Source: Fulvia fulva (taxonomy: Eukaryota > Ascomycota > Dothideomycetes > Mycosphaerellales > Mycosphaerellaceae). Taken from it: a stretch of 64,000 nt of DNA. A program made the position numbers and the translations under genes. The notes beneath the pieces are model-generated. The model saw only the letters and a list, made by a program, of their open reading frames with translations. It did not search any database and was not told the DNA's origin. Location of the stretch: assembly GCF_020509005.1 (NCBI RefSeq), contig NC_063012.1, positions 6,324,001 to 6,388,000 on the forward strand. Direction: 5' to 3'. Below, in pieces: positions 35,690 to 45,437 of the stretch; position 1 is the stretch's first letter; the number at the start of each line of letters is the position of its first letter.

Positions 35690-36945
35690 GACTCATCCAT
35701 GCTGGTCTCCTGCTGGTCTTCTCGTGCTTCCTGCTGCTGGCTGCTATTTGGGATTGTGGTAAGGTTGAGCCTGCTTTGTGACGGGTCTCTTCCTGCAACC
35801 ACAATTGATTTTGGTCTACCCATAGCAGGGTGGCCTTGGGCCTGTGTGGTCTCTTCTGTTCTGCCTCTTTTCAGAGGGTTGTAGACAGTCCTTAGGGGTT
35901 CTTGAGTGATTGTCCCTGTCTGGAATCTGATAGGGGTGTTGATCCTGGCTTCTCTTGCCCTCCTCTTTGCCTCAATCCTAGCTGTGCAGTCTTGGGACCA
36001 AGAAGGGTGTTTCTTTCCACAGCATGCACATCTGGCTTCACTCTTTAGGGCTGTGCAATTCTGTACTTTGTGGCTACCAGCACAGTGGGAACAAGTGTCC
36101 TTTTGGCTTAGGCATCTAGTAGAGATATGACCATACTGTTGGCACTTGAAGCATTGCAGTAGTCTGTAGGTGCTTCTATAGATTTCTGTGTCCATTCTTT
36201 CACATTCCTAGAAGATGCCCTTGTTAAGCACGGTGTTTGCCTGTTCTATAGTGCCTATCTAGAGCACTAGAGAAGACTCTCTCTTTGTGTCCTTTGTCTT
36301 TCTGTTGACCTATGCTGCTTTTGTGATCTGTAGCCCTAGGCATACAGCCTGGTTCTGGTCCTGTAGCCTCTTAAGGTCTCCTTCAATGTCAAACTTTGTG
36401 GTCATCCCATGGGCAATAACCATATTTTGTTGGTGTGAGACCTTAGCCGTCTTGCCTAGTTTGACTGTCCACTCCTTCTGTGTCTCTAGCCTCTTCCTGT
36501 CTTGCTCCTGTGCTGTGAACAGCTTAAGGACACCTCCCTTCTCTTTCCTGGCTCCAATGATGCCTTGTATCCTAATCTTCTGTATAATCTCCTTGCCTGA
36601 CAGGCCCTCAATCTCTTTCTGCTCTTGCTGGTCGGAAATGTAGACCTTGATAGCTGTTTTCTGGGGGGGAGGGTTTTGGGATGCAACTGCTGCCCAGGTT
36701 GGTTGGCTTAGTTTCTGGCCTTCCTGTGTCCTCTTCTTTGCTGCTGCTGCTACTGTCCTGTTAATGATCTGTCCTGTTTGGCTCCTTAGTGCCTTTAGCC
36801 CTCCAAGGAGCTCCAAAATCATCCCCTTAAGTGCTCTTTCTGGGTGCTCGCCATCTCCTGCCATTGCCATTGTTTCTGCCTTCCTGCAGATCTCCTTCCA
36901 CTCGTTACTCTCCTGCTCCTGGTCGTTTCCTGCGATCGCTATCAT
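35686..36945 (-). pseudogene. LINE C ORF1: RNA-binding CCHC protein with three TAG stops
   Basis: One reading frame of about 419 codons, interrupted by TAG at 36312-36310, 36261-36259 and 36210-36208, with the frame conserved throughout. The first 211 residues are charged (HPERALKGMILELLGGLKAL). The C-terminal half has CCHC-type zinc knuckles (CFKCQQYGHISTRC and CSHCAGSHKVQNC, then CACCGKKHPSW), typical of LINE ORF1 nucleic-acid-binding proteins. At the matching positions the relative D also has TAG, and comparison with LINE ORF1s suggests Trp codons there. The stop TGA overlaps the ORF2 start in ATGA. Confidence 0.85.
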
Positions 36946-36986
36946 CGTGTCACCGACTAAGTAATAGTTGTTTTAGGAGCTAGATG

Positions 36987-37038
36987 AGAGCTTGTTATAT
37001 AGAAAATGGTAGTAGATCTTAAGAGTAAGAAGGATTAC
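36987..37038 (+). repeat. Gag-derived patch at the 5' junction of LINE C
   Basis: About 52 bases match the LTR1 gag segment near 23280 (shared core GTAGTAGATCTTAAGAGTAA; few differences, mainly CA to TA). The patch lies inside the target duplication, so it is part of the inserted unit. It is antisense to the LINE. Confidence 0.75.
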
Positions 37039-37210
37039 AATATAGACTATATACGTTTAGAGGGAAAGCTAATCTAGATAAGGAGAAGTCGGGGGCGGGA
37101 AGGGTTCTTACCTATTCGGGTTTCCCTTTATATATAATAATAGACATATATCTATATAGGCTAAATAGGGTCCTAGAATAGGAGAATAATGAATCTATCT
37201 ATCTCTATTT

Positions 37211-37740
37211 CGTAGATAAGTCGTAGTATACGTTACGTACGGCTCCTCTACGCCCGGTATAGTCCGAAGGACCCTAACATTATATATAGATAGCCTTATA
37301 CTAAGGCTACTATTATAATTACCTTCCCTCCTATACGAGCTACTCTTAGCTCGATAGGAAGGTTATAGTATCTTCTACGGCCTTTTATAGCCTTCTAGGG
37401 CTATCCCTAGGTAGTATTATATTATTATAGGGCCGTGACTAGGCGCGTTACGAGCTACGTTGTTATATAGTAATAATAGTATACGGGTTACCTCGTAGAG
37501 ATTAAAACTCGAAGCTCGCCTTAAACCTCTTTTATAATCTATAACTACTATCTTATAGCAATTTACCTACTTTCCTTCTATATCTTTTCTACTCCCTCTT
37601 CTCGCCTAATAAACCCTTTACTAGTAACTACTAGTATCTACTACGTCTATTATAGACCCCGAGGTTATACTCTAGAACTAGCTCCGCTAGAAGGCGCTCG
37701 TACGGGACGTACTAAGAACGCCTACCGGCCGTAAGTATAC
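37211..37740. repeat. RIP-altered spacer between LINE B and element F
   Basis: 530 bases of TA-rich, CA/TG-poor DNA with no recognisable coding remnant. It could be part of an older element or RIP spread into flanking sequence. Confidence 0.5.
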
Positions 37741-37945
37741 TATTACGAGACTATAGTACGAGAGTATAAGGGTATAGTATTAACGAAGTCGATAGCTAAA
37801 GAGAGAAGAGAGTCTAAGAACGAGGCCTATAGTTAAAGGCCGAGGTGTCGGGCGTCGGCATCGGGCCGAGCTTAGTCATCAGGGTCACGTGACCCCGGGT
37901 CACGTGATCAGATCCGAATCCTTTTCTTGCGGAGCGGCCGTAACA
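37741..37945 (-). repeat. 3' LTR of element F
   Basis: A 205-bp repeat starting TATTACGAGAC and ending GGCCGTAACA. Compared with the right copy it has about 16 extra bases, from a duplicated GGTCACGTGACCCCG-like unit at about 37886-37910, and it retains more CA/TG. Confidence 0.85.
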
Positions 37946-38902
37946 CTACCCCCCCTCTAAAACACCTTTGTCTCGAAGCGTATATCCTTAAATCTCCCTT
38001 AGCGAAAATTCGAAAGCTTTATTATCCTCTATATCGTTCGTTTTGTCTATTAGCTCTAATAACTTACTAGAAGTAGGTACTAAAACTCTTTCAATATAGC
38101 TATTATTAGTATTAGACGTATAGTTATCCTTAGCTAGAGCTATAGGGCTATTACCTTTACGTAGAGGCTATACCGTTACGGATAACTAAGGTACTAGATC
38201 TACTACGTTCGCGTCCGGCCTTATATCGACTAAGGTCTTATTCGGAATCTAATCTTCTAGCAGATGAAAGTTAATCGGTAAAGACTTAGTTAGGTTATTA
38301 TACTTAAAGTCTACGACTACCTTCGGTATATCCTTATATACTACGCTTACGGGCTCCTAGGTAGACTTACTATCTAAATAGCCCTTCTATTTCACTAGTA
38401 TAGTAATACCTTAACCCTTCGGCTAAGAATCTAGGACGCGTTTAACCTCCTAGGTCTTGAACGTATTACTAGTTTTATTAGTAACCTCGATCGGCGGCGG
38501 TCGTACGTTATCTTCTAGATCTACCGGTCGGAGAAGATTTAAAAAGAAGGAGTTATATACGCGGATCGTCTCTAGTAGGGCAATACTATACGTATTCTTA
38601 CCGAGCGCGGTAGTGATTATTACCGGTCTAAACTATTTGATATTAAGCTTCTTAGCTAGGCGTAATGACTTCTAGTTCTTAGTATTAATATAGATACGGT
38701 CGCCTAGGCTATATCGCGGTAGTATAGTACGGTATATATTAGCGTTATCTACTTATAGGGCTTAATCGTAACGTAAGTATTTGTATAGGTACGTATAGAA
38801 GCCCTTTATCTATTAAGCAAAACGCTCTACCTTTTCGGCGGATAGGCGTTACTTAGTAGGTATTAGACGCTTAGGGAGGCTATCTCTATTAAAGTTACTA
38901 GT

Positions 38903-39327
38903 TGTTAGGTTTGGTATAACCTAATGATATCACAAGATCAGAAGACCAAGCTCAATCGGGTTTGTTCTCGGGCCGATGGGAAGTTGAGGGAGGGTGATGA
39001 AGCAGTAGCTGTCTTGTCTCGCAGAGATCAAGTAGCAGTGAGGCAGAGGTTGTGTTGTGGTGTATTCCAAACAGTGATATTAAACAGTGAGTTGAACGCC
39101 TCGAAGCCATAAGGGATTCTCAGCGTTCCTAAATACAAAGGAGATCCCCTTATGCCCAGGGGTATTGCTTTCTTTGCTTTCCATCATTTCTGTGCTTTCT
39201 CTAGAAGGCGTACCGAGCGTAGAAATCGCTGCGAGCGAGCTGCAGCGGGAGTGCCCGCTAGTTGGCTCGGCACCACGTGATCCGAAATCGGTTGGCTCGT
39301 AGGGTCCAGACGACTCGATCCGTAACA
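38903..39327 (-). repeat. 3' LTR of element G
   Basis: 425-bp LTR, apparently identical to 45438-45862. It contains a CACGTGATC motif near 39273. Confidence 0.95.
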
Positions 39328-39423
39328 CCATCCCCCTTCTAGTCTAGCTCGTCCCGAGCTAATCATAAGCTTGCGGGGTCCCTTCTATTCGTAGGTCGTT
39401 ATGACCGTTTCTTCTCCTTCGCC

Positions 39424-40068
39424 ATGCCAAAGGCGTCCTCTTCAAAACGCTCTTCCTCCGACGATCGCAAGCGTCTTGGAATTTTTATTCGCGCGAACGG
39501 CGAAATCATGCCTCGGGCATGCTCGAATTGTCGTCGTCTAGGTCGGGTGTGCAAGGTGCACGTAAGATCAGGTCGCTGCAGCGAGTGCAACATCCACGGG
39601 TTGAAGGGTTGTGACATTAAGATCACTGCGTCGGAATGGGAGAGGTTGAGCAAGGAGCGCGCAAAGCTGCTGTCCCAAATTCAAGATGCGCGTCTGGCTT
39701 CTGCCGCTGCGATGGATCGGGAGCGCGAGATCGTCGCGCGGGCTCGCGAGGCCACATCAACGGCTTTAGCGAAGGAGGAGCGGCTGGCGAAACAGCTGGA
39801 GCTGTTGGATCGTCGTGCGGATAATGCAGTGTCGGTTGCGGAGGCCAACGCTCTGGAGGCGGAGGCTGAGGAGCGCTCGTTATCATCTCTTCCGGAGGGG
39901 GTAGCTTCCCTGGGTCCCGAGCTTGCTTTGTCTCCATTTACTTGGGCAAACGACCCGTCCCTGGATTCCTCAGATTTCTTTGCTGGCGTCTCTGGGACCC
40001 TCCGGTTCGATCCTTCTTTATTTGTTGATCCTGGCGGAAGTGTCGCAGGAGCTGGCAGCAGTTCGTGA
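39424..40068 (+). CDS. Antisense accessory ORF of element G: Zn2Cys6-like cluster plus coiled coil, 214 aa
   Basis: An uninterrupted frame on the strand opposite to gag-pol, starting 96 bases inside the 3' LTR and overlapping the 3' end of pol by 131 bases (39938-40068). Residues 33-63 have the spacing C-x2-C-x6-C-x8-C-x2-C-x7-C ([20 protein letters not shown]), within the range of fungal Zn(II)2Cys6 clusters. They are preceded by a basic, Ser-rich tail and followed by a long Ala/Glu/Arg-rich heptad-like helix (about residues 70-150), then an acidic, Ser/Gly-rich end. Fungal genomes hold many hypothetical proteins with this cysteine-plus-coil layout. A DNA-binding role is inference. Normal codon composition and an open frame outside the pol overlap argue that it is a real gene. 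Confidence 0.7.
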   Translation: MPKASSSKRSSSDDRKRLGIFIRANGEIMPRACSNCRRLGRVCKVHVRSGRCSECNIHGLKGCDIKITASEWERLSKERAKLLSQIQDARLASAAAMDREREIVARAREATSTALAKEERLAKQLELLDRRADNAVSVAEANALEAEAEERSLSSLPEGVASLGPELALSPFTWANDPSLDSSDFFAGVSGTLRFDPSLFVDPGGSVAGAGSSS

Positions 40069-43000
40069 GGTTTTCTTCTGGCTCCCAGGTATTTTCTGAT
40101 TCGTCGTATCCTTTCCATTTGACAAGGTATTTCTGACCCTTCTTGTCTAGGATTCTTTCGACTTCGAATTCGTCTTCTGCTTCCGGCTCGAAATGGAAGC
40201 TTTCTTGGCAAGGTGTTTTGGCGTCTGCGGGTTCCAGCTTGGAGATGTGGAAGACTGGATGGATTTTGGCGTCAGGTGGTAGTCGTAACCGGTAGTTGAC
40301 TGGTCCTACGACTTTATCGATGAAAAATGGTCCGACCTTAACATGATCCAGTTTCTTGGTCTGTCTTCTCGTTCTCAGGTTTTTTGTGAGGAGATAGACC
40401 TTATCCCCCTTTTTTAGTAGAGGTGCCATTTTTCCTTGGTTTTGCCGTTGCTGAGACAATTTTTGTTGTGCATCTTCGATCGCTTTGCGTGCTTCCTTGT
40501 GCACCTCCTTGAGAGTCTCCGTCGTCACGATTGCTCTCTCGGCTTGTGGGTGAGATCCAGGTGTTCCGAACAGGTTAGGATCTTTGCCAACCCCCATAGA
40601 ATGGCGTCGTTGAAGTTGTCTCTGATTTGTGGTTGTTTAGTGCAATCTGCGCCACTGGCAGTAGTGAAACCCAGTTGTCTTGTGCGTAGTTAATGTAGTG
40701 TCTTAGGTATTGTTCCAGCGTTTGGTTCGTTCTTTCTGTTTGTCCATCGGTCTCTGGATGGTATGCTGTTGACAACTTGTGCTTGATCCCGATCGTTCCC
40801 ATAAGTGTTTTCCAGTAGTTGGACGTGAAGAGCTTATCTCTGTCCGTGATGAATGTTTCCGGGAATCCGTGGTATCGGATCAATCTGTCTAGTACGAGGT
40901 ATCCGAGCTGCTCTGCTGTATATGTCTCCGATGCAGGAATGAAGTGTGCATATTTTGTGAGTCTGTCGACCATGACCAGTATCATGTCGTACGTTTGTTT
41001 CGTGACTTGGTCTTTCGACAATGGGAGCTTTGTAATAAAGTCCATTGTAACTTCGTCCCATGGTTTCGTCGGTGGTGTCCTGAACTGTAGGTGACCGTAC
41101 TTGGCGTGTCTCGCAGCTTTGTTTTGTTGGCAGTGTACGCATTGCTTAATGTAGCGTAATACTTTTTGTCTCATTTGTGGGAATGAGAAGCTACGTTGTA
41201 TAAGGTCAACCGTCTTCGTAGTTCCAGGGTGTCCATAAGTTGGCTCGTCGTGATGTTGTTGTATACACTCTTCTTCTCGGTCCTTCGGTACTTGGTATTT
41301 TCCTTGCGATATAGGGAACTGTTCTTCCTTGTCGCCTAGGATCTGTACGATGTTGTTGAACTCTTTCGTGTTGGCACTAAGACTTCCATCGGGGTTCGTC
41401 TTAAGTATCTTGTGTTGCACTGGTTCTTTTCCTTCCATGTAGTCGCTTCGTCGGCTCAACGCGTCTGCGCGGCCATTCTCTGTTCCTGGAGTGTATTTGA
41501 TTTCAAACTTGTACTGTCCTAGCAGCTCCGACCAGCGGGCTTGTCTTCGGGTAAGTTCTTTCGTCGTCGTGAAGTACGTAAGATTCTTGTGGTCTGAAAG
41601 AATCGTTAACTTCGGTGGGCCCTCGACGTACACTCTCCAATGTTGCATGGCAGCAACAATGGCTAGAAGCTCTTTGTCATGGATGTCGTAGTTCTGTTCC
41701 GCTGTGGTCATTTTTCGGGAATAATAGGCCACTGGGTGTCGTTTCCCCTCGTGTGTCTGTGTAAGACATGCGCCTATTGCCATATCGGACGCGTCGGTCT
41801 CGATGTGGACTTCCTTACTACCATCGAATAGTCGAAGCGTTGGGGCTGAAGCGCATTGTTCCTTGAGTTTCGTGAACGCTTCATGTTGTTCCTTTCCCCA
41901 TTTCCAGCTGACGTCTTTTCTTGTAAGCATCGTCATTGGTGTTGCTGTCTTTGAGTAGTCCTTGATGAATTTCCGGTTGTAGTTGGCGAGTCCAAGGAAC
42001 GATTGTACTTCCTTGACTGTCTTTGGTTCTGGCCATTCTCTGATTGACTGTGTTTTCGCAGGATCGATGGTGATTCCTGTTGTGCTGATGATGAAGCCTA
42101 AAAACTTGACTTGCTTCTTGTGGAACTCGCATTTCTCGGGTGCCGTCTTGAACCCGGCTCTGGTGAGTCGTTCGAAGACGTCCTGAACTTGCTTGGTGTG
42201 CTCCTGGAGGGATCCTTTTGTGTAGACCAGTATATCGTCCATGTACGCAATGACGCACACGTCGAGCAGGTCTCTAAGCGTTTCGTTGACAAGGTCCTGG
42301 CAGGATGCGGGTGCGTTGGTCAGTCCCATAGGCATGACCAAGAACTCGTAGAGTCCATATCTTGTTCTGAAGGCGGTTTTCCATTCTTCTCCAGCTGCCA
42401 TTCGTATCGCGTAGAAGGCATCTCGTAGGTCAATCTTCGTGTACCAGTCCGATCCGGTTAATCTGTCTTGTGCTTCTTCGATGTTGGGTAGCGGATATCG
42501 GTTCTTGATTGTGATCTCGTTCAACTTTCGGTAGTCTTGTACGAGTCGTAGTTTCCCGTTCGGTTTTGGAACGAACATGCATGGAGTTCCTGCGCTCGAG
42601 GTGGATCGTCGTATCCATCCTTTGGCCAGCTTCTCCTTCAGCCATTCTCGTAAGGTTTGGAGCTCTTTCTCGGACATTTGGTATAGGGGTCCCCATGGAG
42701 GCTCTTTTCCTGGCTGAATGTTTATCTTGTGATCCCATGGTGCGTGTTTAGGTAAGGCGTTCTTGCCTTCCTCTTCTCGGAATAGTCGTGACCATCTGCG
42801 ATATTCCTGAGGGATGTCTGGCTCCGATTTTCCAGTCATCTTCGATGGTGCGTTACTTCCATCCGTTCTGGTGATCTCGTGACCCAACTGCCCCAAGTCG
42901 GTGTCTATCCCAGTCGAAGGTGGTTCTTCTGTCCTTCTGGTCGGTGCAAGCTGTATCCTGTTTAGCTGTCTTACCTCATCCACCAGCGAACGCTGCCGCT

Positions 43001-43424
43001 GCGTAGGTTCAATAGCGATAACGCAATCGCATTGTTCAAATCTGAGTACTCCTGTTCTCCAGTCGATTACTGGGTTGTGCTTTCTCAACCAAGGTGTACC
43101 GAGTACAATGTCATGACTGGCCATGTCAGTGACATCCAGGGTAATTTCCTCGTGGTGCTGTTGGATTGCAAGTGGTAGCGGTATCGTCTCGCGCTCCACA
43201 CTGGGTAAGGATGATCCGTCTACCGCGATCAATTCATAACCCTCTTTCTTTCTGCGGGTAGCTAGCCCGTGTCGTTTGACAAATGATTCGGAGGCGAAGT
43301 TCCCGCTCGCTCCGGAATCTATCATGGCATATGTCCGATGCCCATTGACGATAATCTTCGTTCGAAACACTGTAGTCGATGCTTGAGCCTTTTCTGTGTT
43401 GCATAACTCCTTTCGGTCGCTCAT
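39938..43424 (-). pseudogene. Element G pol: protease-RT-RNase H-integrase-chromodomain, one frameshift
   Basis: The frame continues upstream of the ATG at 43424-43422, but that ATG overlaps the gag stop (ATGA) and starts a sensible protein, MSDRKELCNT. Domains in order: aspartic protease (AMIDSGASGNF), reverse transcriptase (KIDLRDAFYAIRM, VIAYMDDILVYT), RNase H (IETDASDMAIGACL), integrase with an HHCC-type zinc region (CVHCQQNKA), D,D,E core (MDFITKLPLS, ITDRDKLFTS, AYHPETDGQTERTN) and a chromodomain ([21 protein letters not shown]). At the C5 run 40591-40595 one base too many shifts the frame after TPFYG; without it integrase runs into the chromodomain. It is either a real inactivating indel or a homopolymer error. 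Confidence 0.92.
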
Positions 43425-45418
43425 TCCTGAGGAGTCGATCCTTTTCCCTGTTCGTATGTGGAACGTCGTGCTTCGTGTCTCGAGGCCTCCGCTTGAACCT
43501 GGCGCGAGCCTTTCTGTGTCCACACCTGTAGTCGGTGACGTTCCTGGATCTTCTGCGTTTCTGAGTAGAGAGATCGTACGTGTTGTACGGCGTGTCGTAA
43601 TTCGTTCGATACGAATGTTCCTGACGGTGTAAGGTATCCTGGTCCTATCATATGGCTTCCTATCGGTGGTCTCTCGATGACAGCTGTTGCTAGGTTCTCG
43701 GTGACGCTCACAGCTGGGTATGTCCATACCACTGCCCGTAGCGTGTCGAGGGTCTTGTCGAACTCAATTGGGTGTAGCATTCGCCGTCCCGATATTTTCG
43801 GTAGGAATTCTTCATGCCTTCTCTGTAGATGTACGATCATGTCGAATAGCTTCTTAGGTGCATCAATCGTGAAGGTCAACTGTTCGTTGTCGTCGTCAGT
43901 GTCGCTCTCTTCTCCTTCGGAGGAATCTTCTTGGCTTGATTCTTCCGGATCCTGGTCTTCTTCGATCGTATCCAGCCCGGTGGTTTCTTGACGTTCTTGT
44001 GGTTCCGGTGACCACGATCCATTCCATCCTGGGTCCTGGTTTTCCTTGTCGTCGTCGTCGAAGCAGGATTCGTCGATGTCCACTTCTCGGAGCGTAGCGT
44101 CTTGCCTATGCGTCGCTCCCAGGGTTCCTCGCGGTTGCTGAGGCCAATACCCTGCTCCAGCCTTTGCGGAGTAGTGAACTTGACACGAGTCTTGGTAACA
44201 GAATCGCCAATGAAGGCTTCCATGACCATTTCGAGATTCGGATTCGATCTCGTAATCGACTCTTCGTGCCATCATGTTGAACTGTTGTGGTCGGTTCTGC
44301 AGTCCGAATGGAATGACCTCCATTCGCTGCCCATGGTATCCTCCTCGTCCTCGTGAGGGGTCCAGGAGAGGCTTCGTGCTTCTGTTGCTAGCTCTCTCCT
44401 CCACTCTCTGAGTATAGTCGGTATCTCCCGGAGATCCAACACTGCTCTCAGATTTACTAGTTCGGGGTTGCATCATGTTGAACTGTTCGCGGCGCACCAT
44501 ATTCTTACCGCGGCAGTCCCTTGCTAGGTGGCCAGGTTTGCCACATCCATAGCAGGTTCGTGTTTCTCTTCCTGAACTCGGGGGTCTTCCTTTCCCCTTG
44601 CTGTTCCTGATCTTGCGACCTTTTTCGGTAACGTCGAGCTCCATTGGTTGAGGTCCGTAATATGGTTTGTTGTTAGGCTTGTGGTTGTAGTTGTCGTTGA
44701 AGCCTTTGTTACGGTTGTCGTAGCCTGGTGTGTATCCGGCCTTTCCGGATACCTTGGAGTCGTATCGTCGTTCCATAGCTCTTTCGTAGAGCTTGTCGTC
44801 AAGATCAATCGTGACTTGGACTAGGTCGCCTAAGCCATCGATCCTCCGACCGTCCCTCATTAACTCATCCTTGACATGCTCCTTCAGTCCTCGTCGGTAC
44901 ATGACCTGAAGTGCTTCGTCGTCCCAATCGGTAAGTTGTGCGTACTCCTGGAATTTGGCAGCGTATTCGGCGGTGGATGTCTTCTGAGTCAAGTGCTGAA
45001 TTACACGAACGGCAGTGGCAATCTCGTTGGAGACCCCAAAGACGCTCTTCATAGCATGCTTGAGATGATTGTAAGACTTGAAGACTCCGTCGGCATTATC
45101 TTCTCCATTGCTGTCCAGGTACTTCCTAAGGAATGGTTTGACCCAATGCTGTGCTCGTCCTCGAAGAAAGGTAGTGGCAAAGACAGGCTTGAGGTTCTCA
45201 GCCATGGAGTTGAACAAGAAGTACATGTCCATCTGAGCAACCCAAGTGTCGAACTTGTCTCGGTCGCCATAGTAGAAATCTGGCTTGCCAATCTTGAGGG
45301 TGTCGTTGCCTGTATGAGTAGCCAAGGCATTGATAGCATCGTTCGCGGTCTGAGGTCGTCGGGCTCTGCTTGCTTCACTGGGGGCGGGTGTTCCCCGGTC
45401 ACTCTGTCGGTCTCCCAT
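43421..45418 (-). CDS. Element G gag, 665 aa
   Basis: The ATG at 45418 is 20 bases after the 5' LTR. Residues 80-215 are a retrotransposon gag domain (FATTFLRGRAQHWVKPFL, YAAKFQEYAQL). A CCHC zinc knuckle, CYGCGKPGHLARDC, is at 289-302. About 360 residues follow the knuckle, unusually long for gag: they include two QFNMM repeats, a strongly acidic segment (SCFDDDDKENQDPG and EESDTDDDNEQ) and a charged tail. The TGA stop lies within ATGA, which also starts pol. The 3' 300 bases overlap an upstream extension of the pol frame, so a -1 shift is also formally possible. Confidence 0.9.
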   Translation of the reverse strand: MGDRQSDRGTPAPSEASRARRPQTANDAINALATHTGNDTLKIGKPDFYYGDRDKFDTWVAQMDMYFLFNSMAENLKPVFATTFLRGRAQHWVKPFLRKYLDSNGEDNADGVFKSYNHLKHAMKSVFGVSNEIATAVRVIQHLTQKTSTAEYAAKFQEYAQLTDWDDEALQVMYRRGLKEHVKDELMRDGRRIDGLGDLVQVTIDLDDKLYERAMERRYDSKVSGKAGYTPGYDNRNKGFNDNYNHKPNNKPYYGPQPMELDVTEKGRKIRNSKGKGRPPSSGRETRTCYGCGKPGHLARDCRGKNMVRREQFNMMQPRTSKSESSVGSPGDTDYTQRVEERASNRSTKPLLDPSRGRGGYHGQRMEVIPFGLQNRPQQFNMMARRVDYEIESESRNGHGSLHWRFCYQDSCQVHYSAKAGAGYWPQQPRGTLGATHRQDATLREVDIDESCFDDDDKENQDPGWNGSWSPEPQERQETTGLDTIEEDQDPEESSQEDSSEGEESDTDDDNEQLTFTIDAPKKLFDMIVHLQRRHEEFLPKISGRRMLHPIEFDKTLDTLRAVVWTYPAVSVTENLATAVIERPPIGSHMIGPGYLTPSGTFVSNELRHAVQHVRSLYSETQKIQERHRLQVWTQKGSRQVQAEASRHEARRSTYEQGKGSTPQE

Positions 45419-45437
45419 CGTAGAGGGCGTTCAAAGC

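Larger units (their letters stand above)
32109..37038 (-). mobile_element. LINE C: nearly intact Tad1/I-like LINE, minus strand, inside LINE B
   Basis: It is flanked by a 15-bp duplication, AATATAGACTATATA, at 32094-32108 and 37039-37053. On the minus strand it has a short 5' UTR, ORF1 (36945-35686), ORF2 (35689-32267), a 3' UTR and an (ATCT)n tail next to the left duplication. Base composition is normal, unlike the DNA on both sides, so it arrived after most RIP of its host. Six in-frame stops are all TAG: three in ORF1 and three in ORF2. At the 5' junction, about 36987-37038 is not LINE sequence but a piece resembling the gag region of LTR1 (near 23280) in the opposite sense. Confidence 0.9.
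18966..37210 (+). mobile_element. LINE B: RIP-dead Tad1/I-like LINE, interrupted by three younger elements
   Basis: Element B occupies about 18966-19519, 21826-22325, 29545-32108 and 37054-37210. Its pieces join in reading-frame order. ORF1 zinc-knuckle remnants and an Arg-rich REARRAREL block lie at about 19110-19330, the endonuclease start (LVI.ELWIN-like, PRTYFYISK) at 19390-19519, the rest of the endonuclease (VVGDFNIYYPS) at 21826-22325, reverse transcriptase at 29.6-31.1 kb (SLDISGAFD near 30590, GFVDDTNIL near 30865), the C-terminal part to 32108, and the 3' end with an (ATCT)n tail at about 37196-37210. Gln and Trp codons are replaced by TAG/TAA throughout. The 5' end is approximate and appears truncated within ORF1 when compared with LINE C; CTCTATTTC near 18957 and after the tail could be its TSD. 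Confidence 0.75.
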
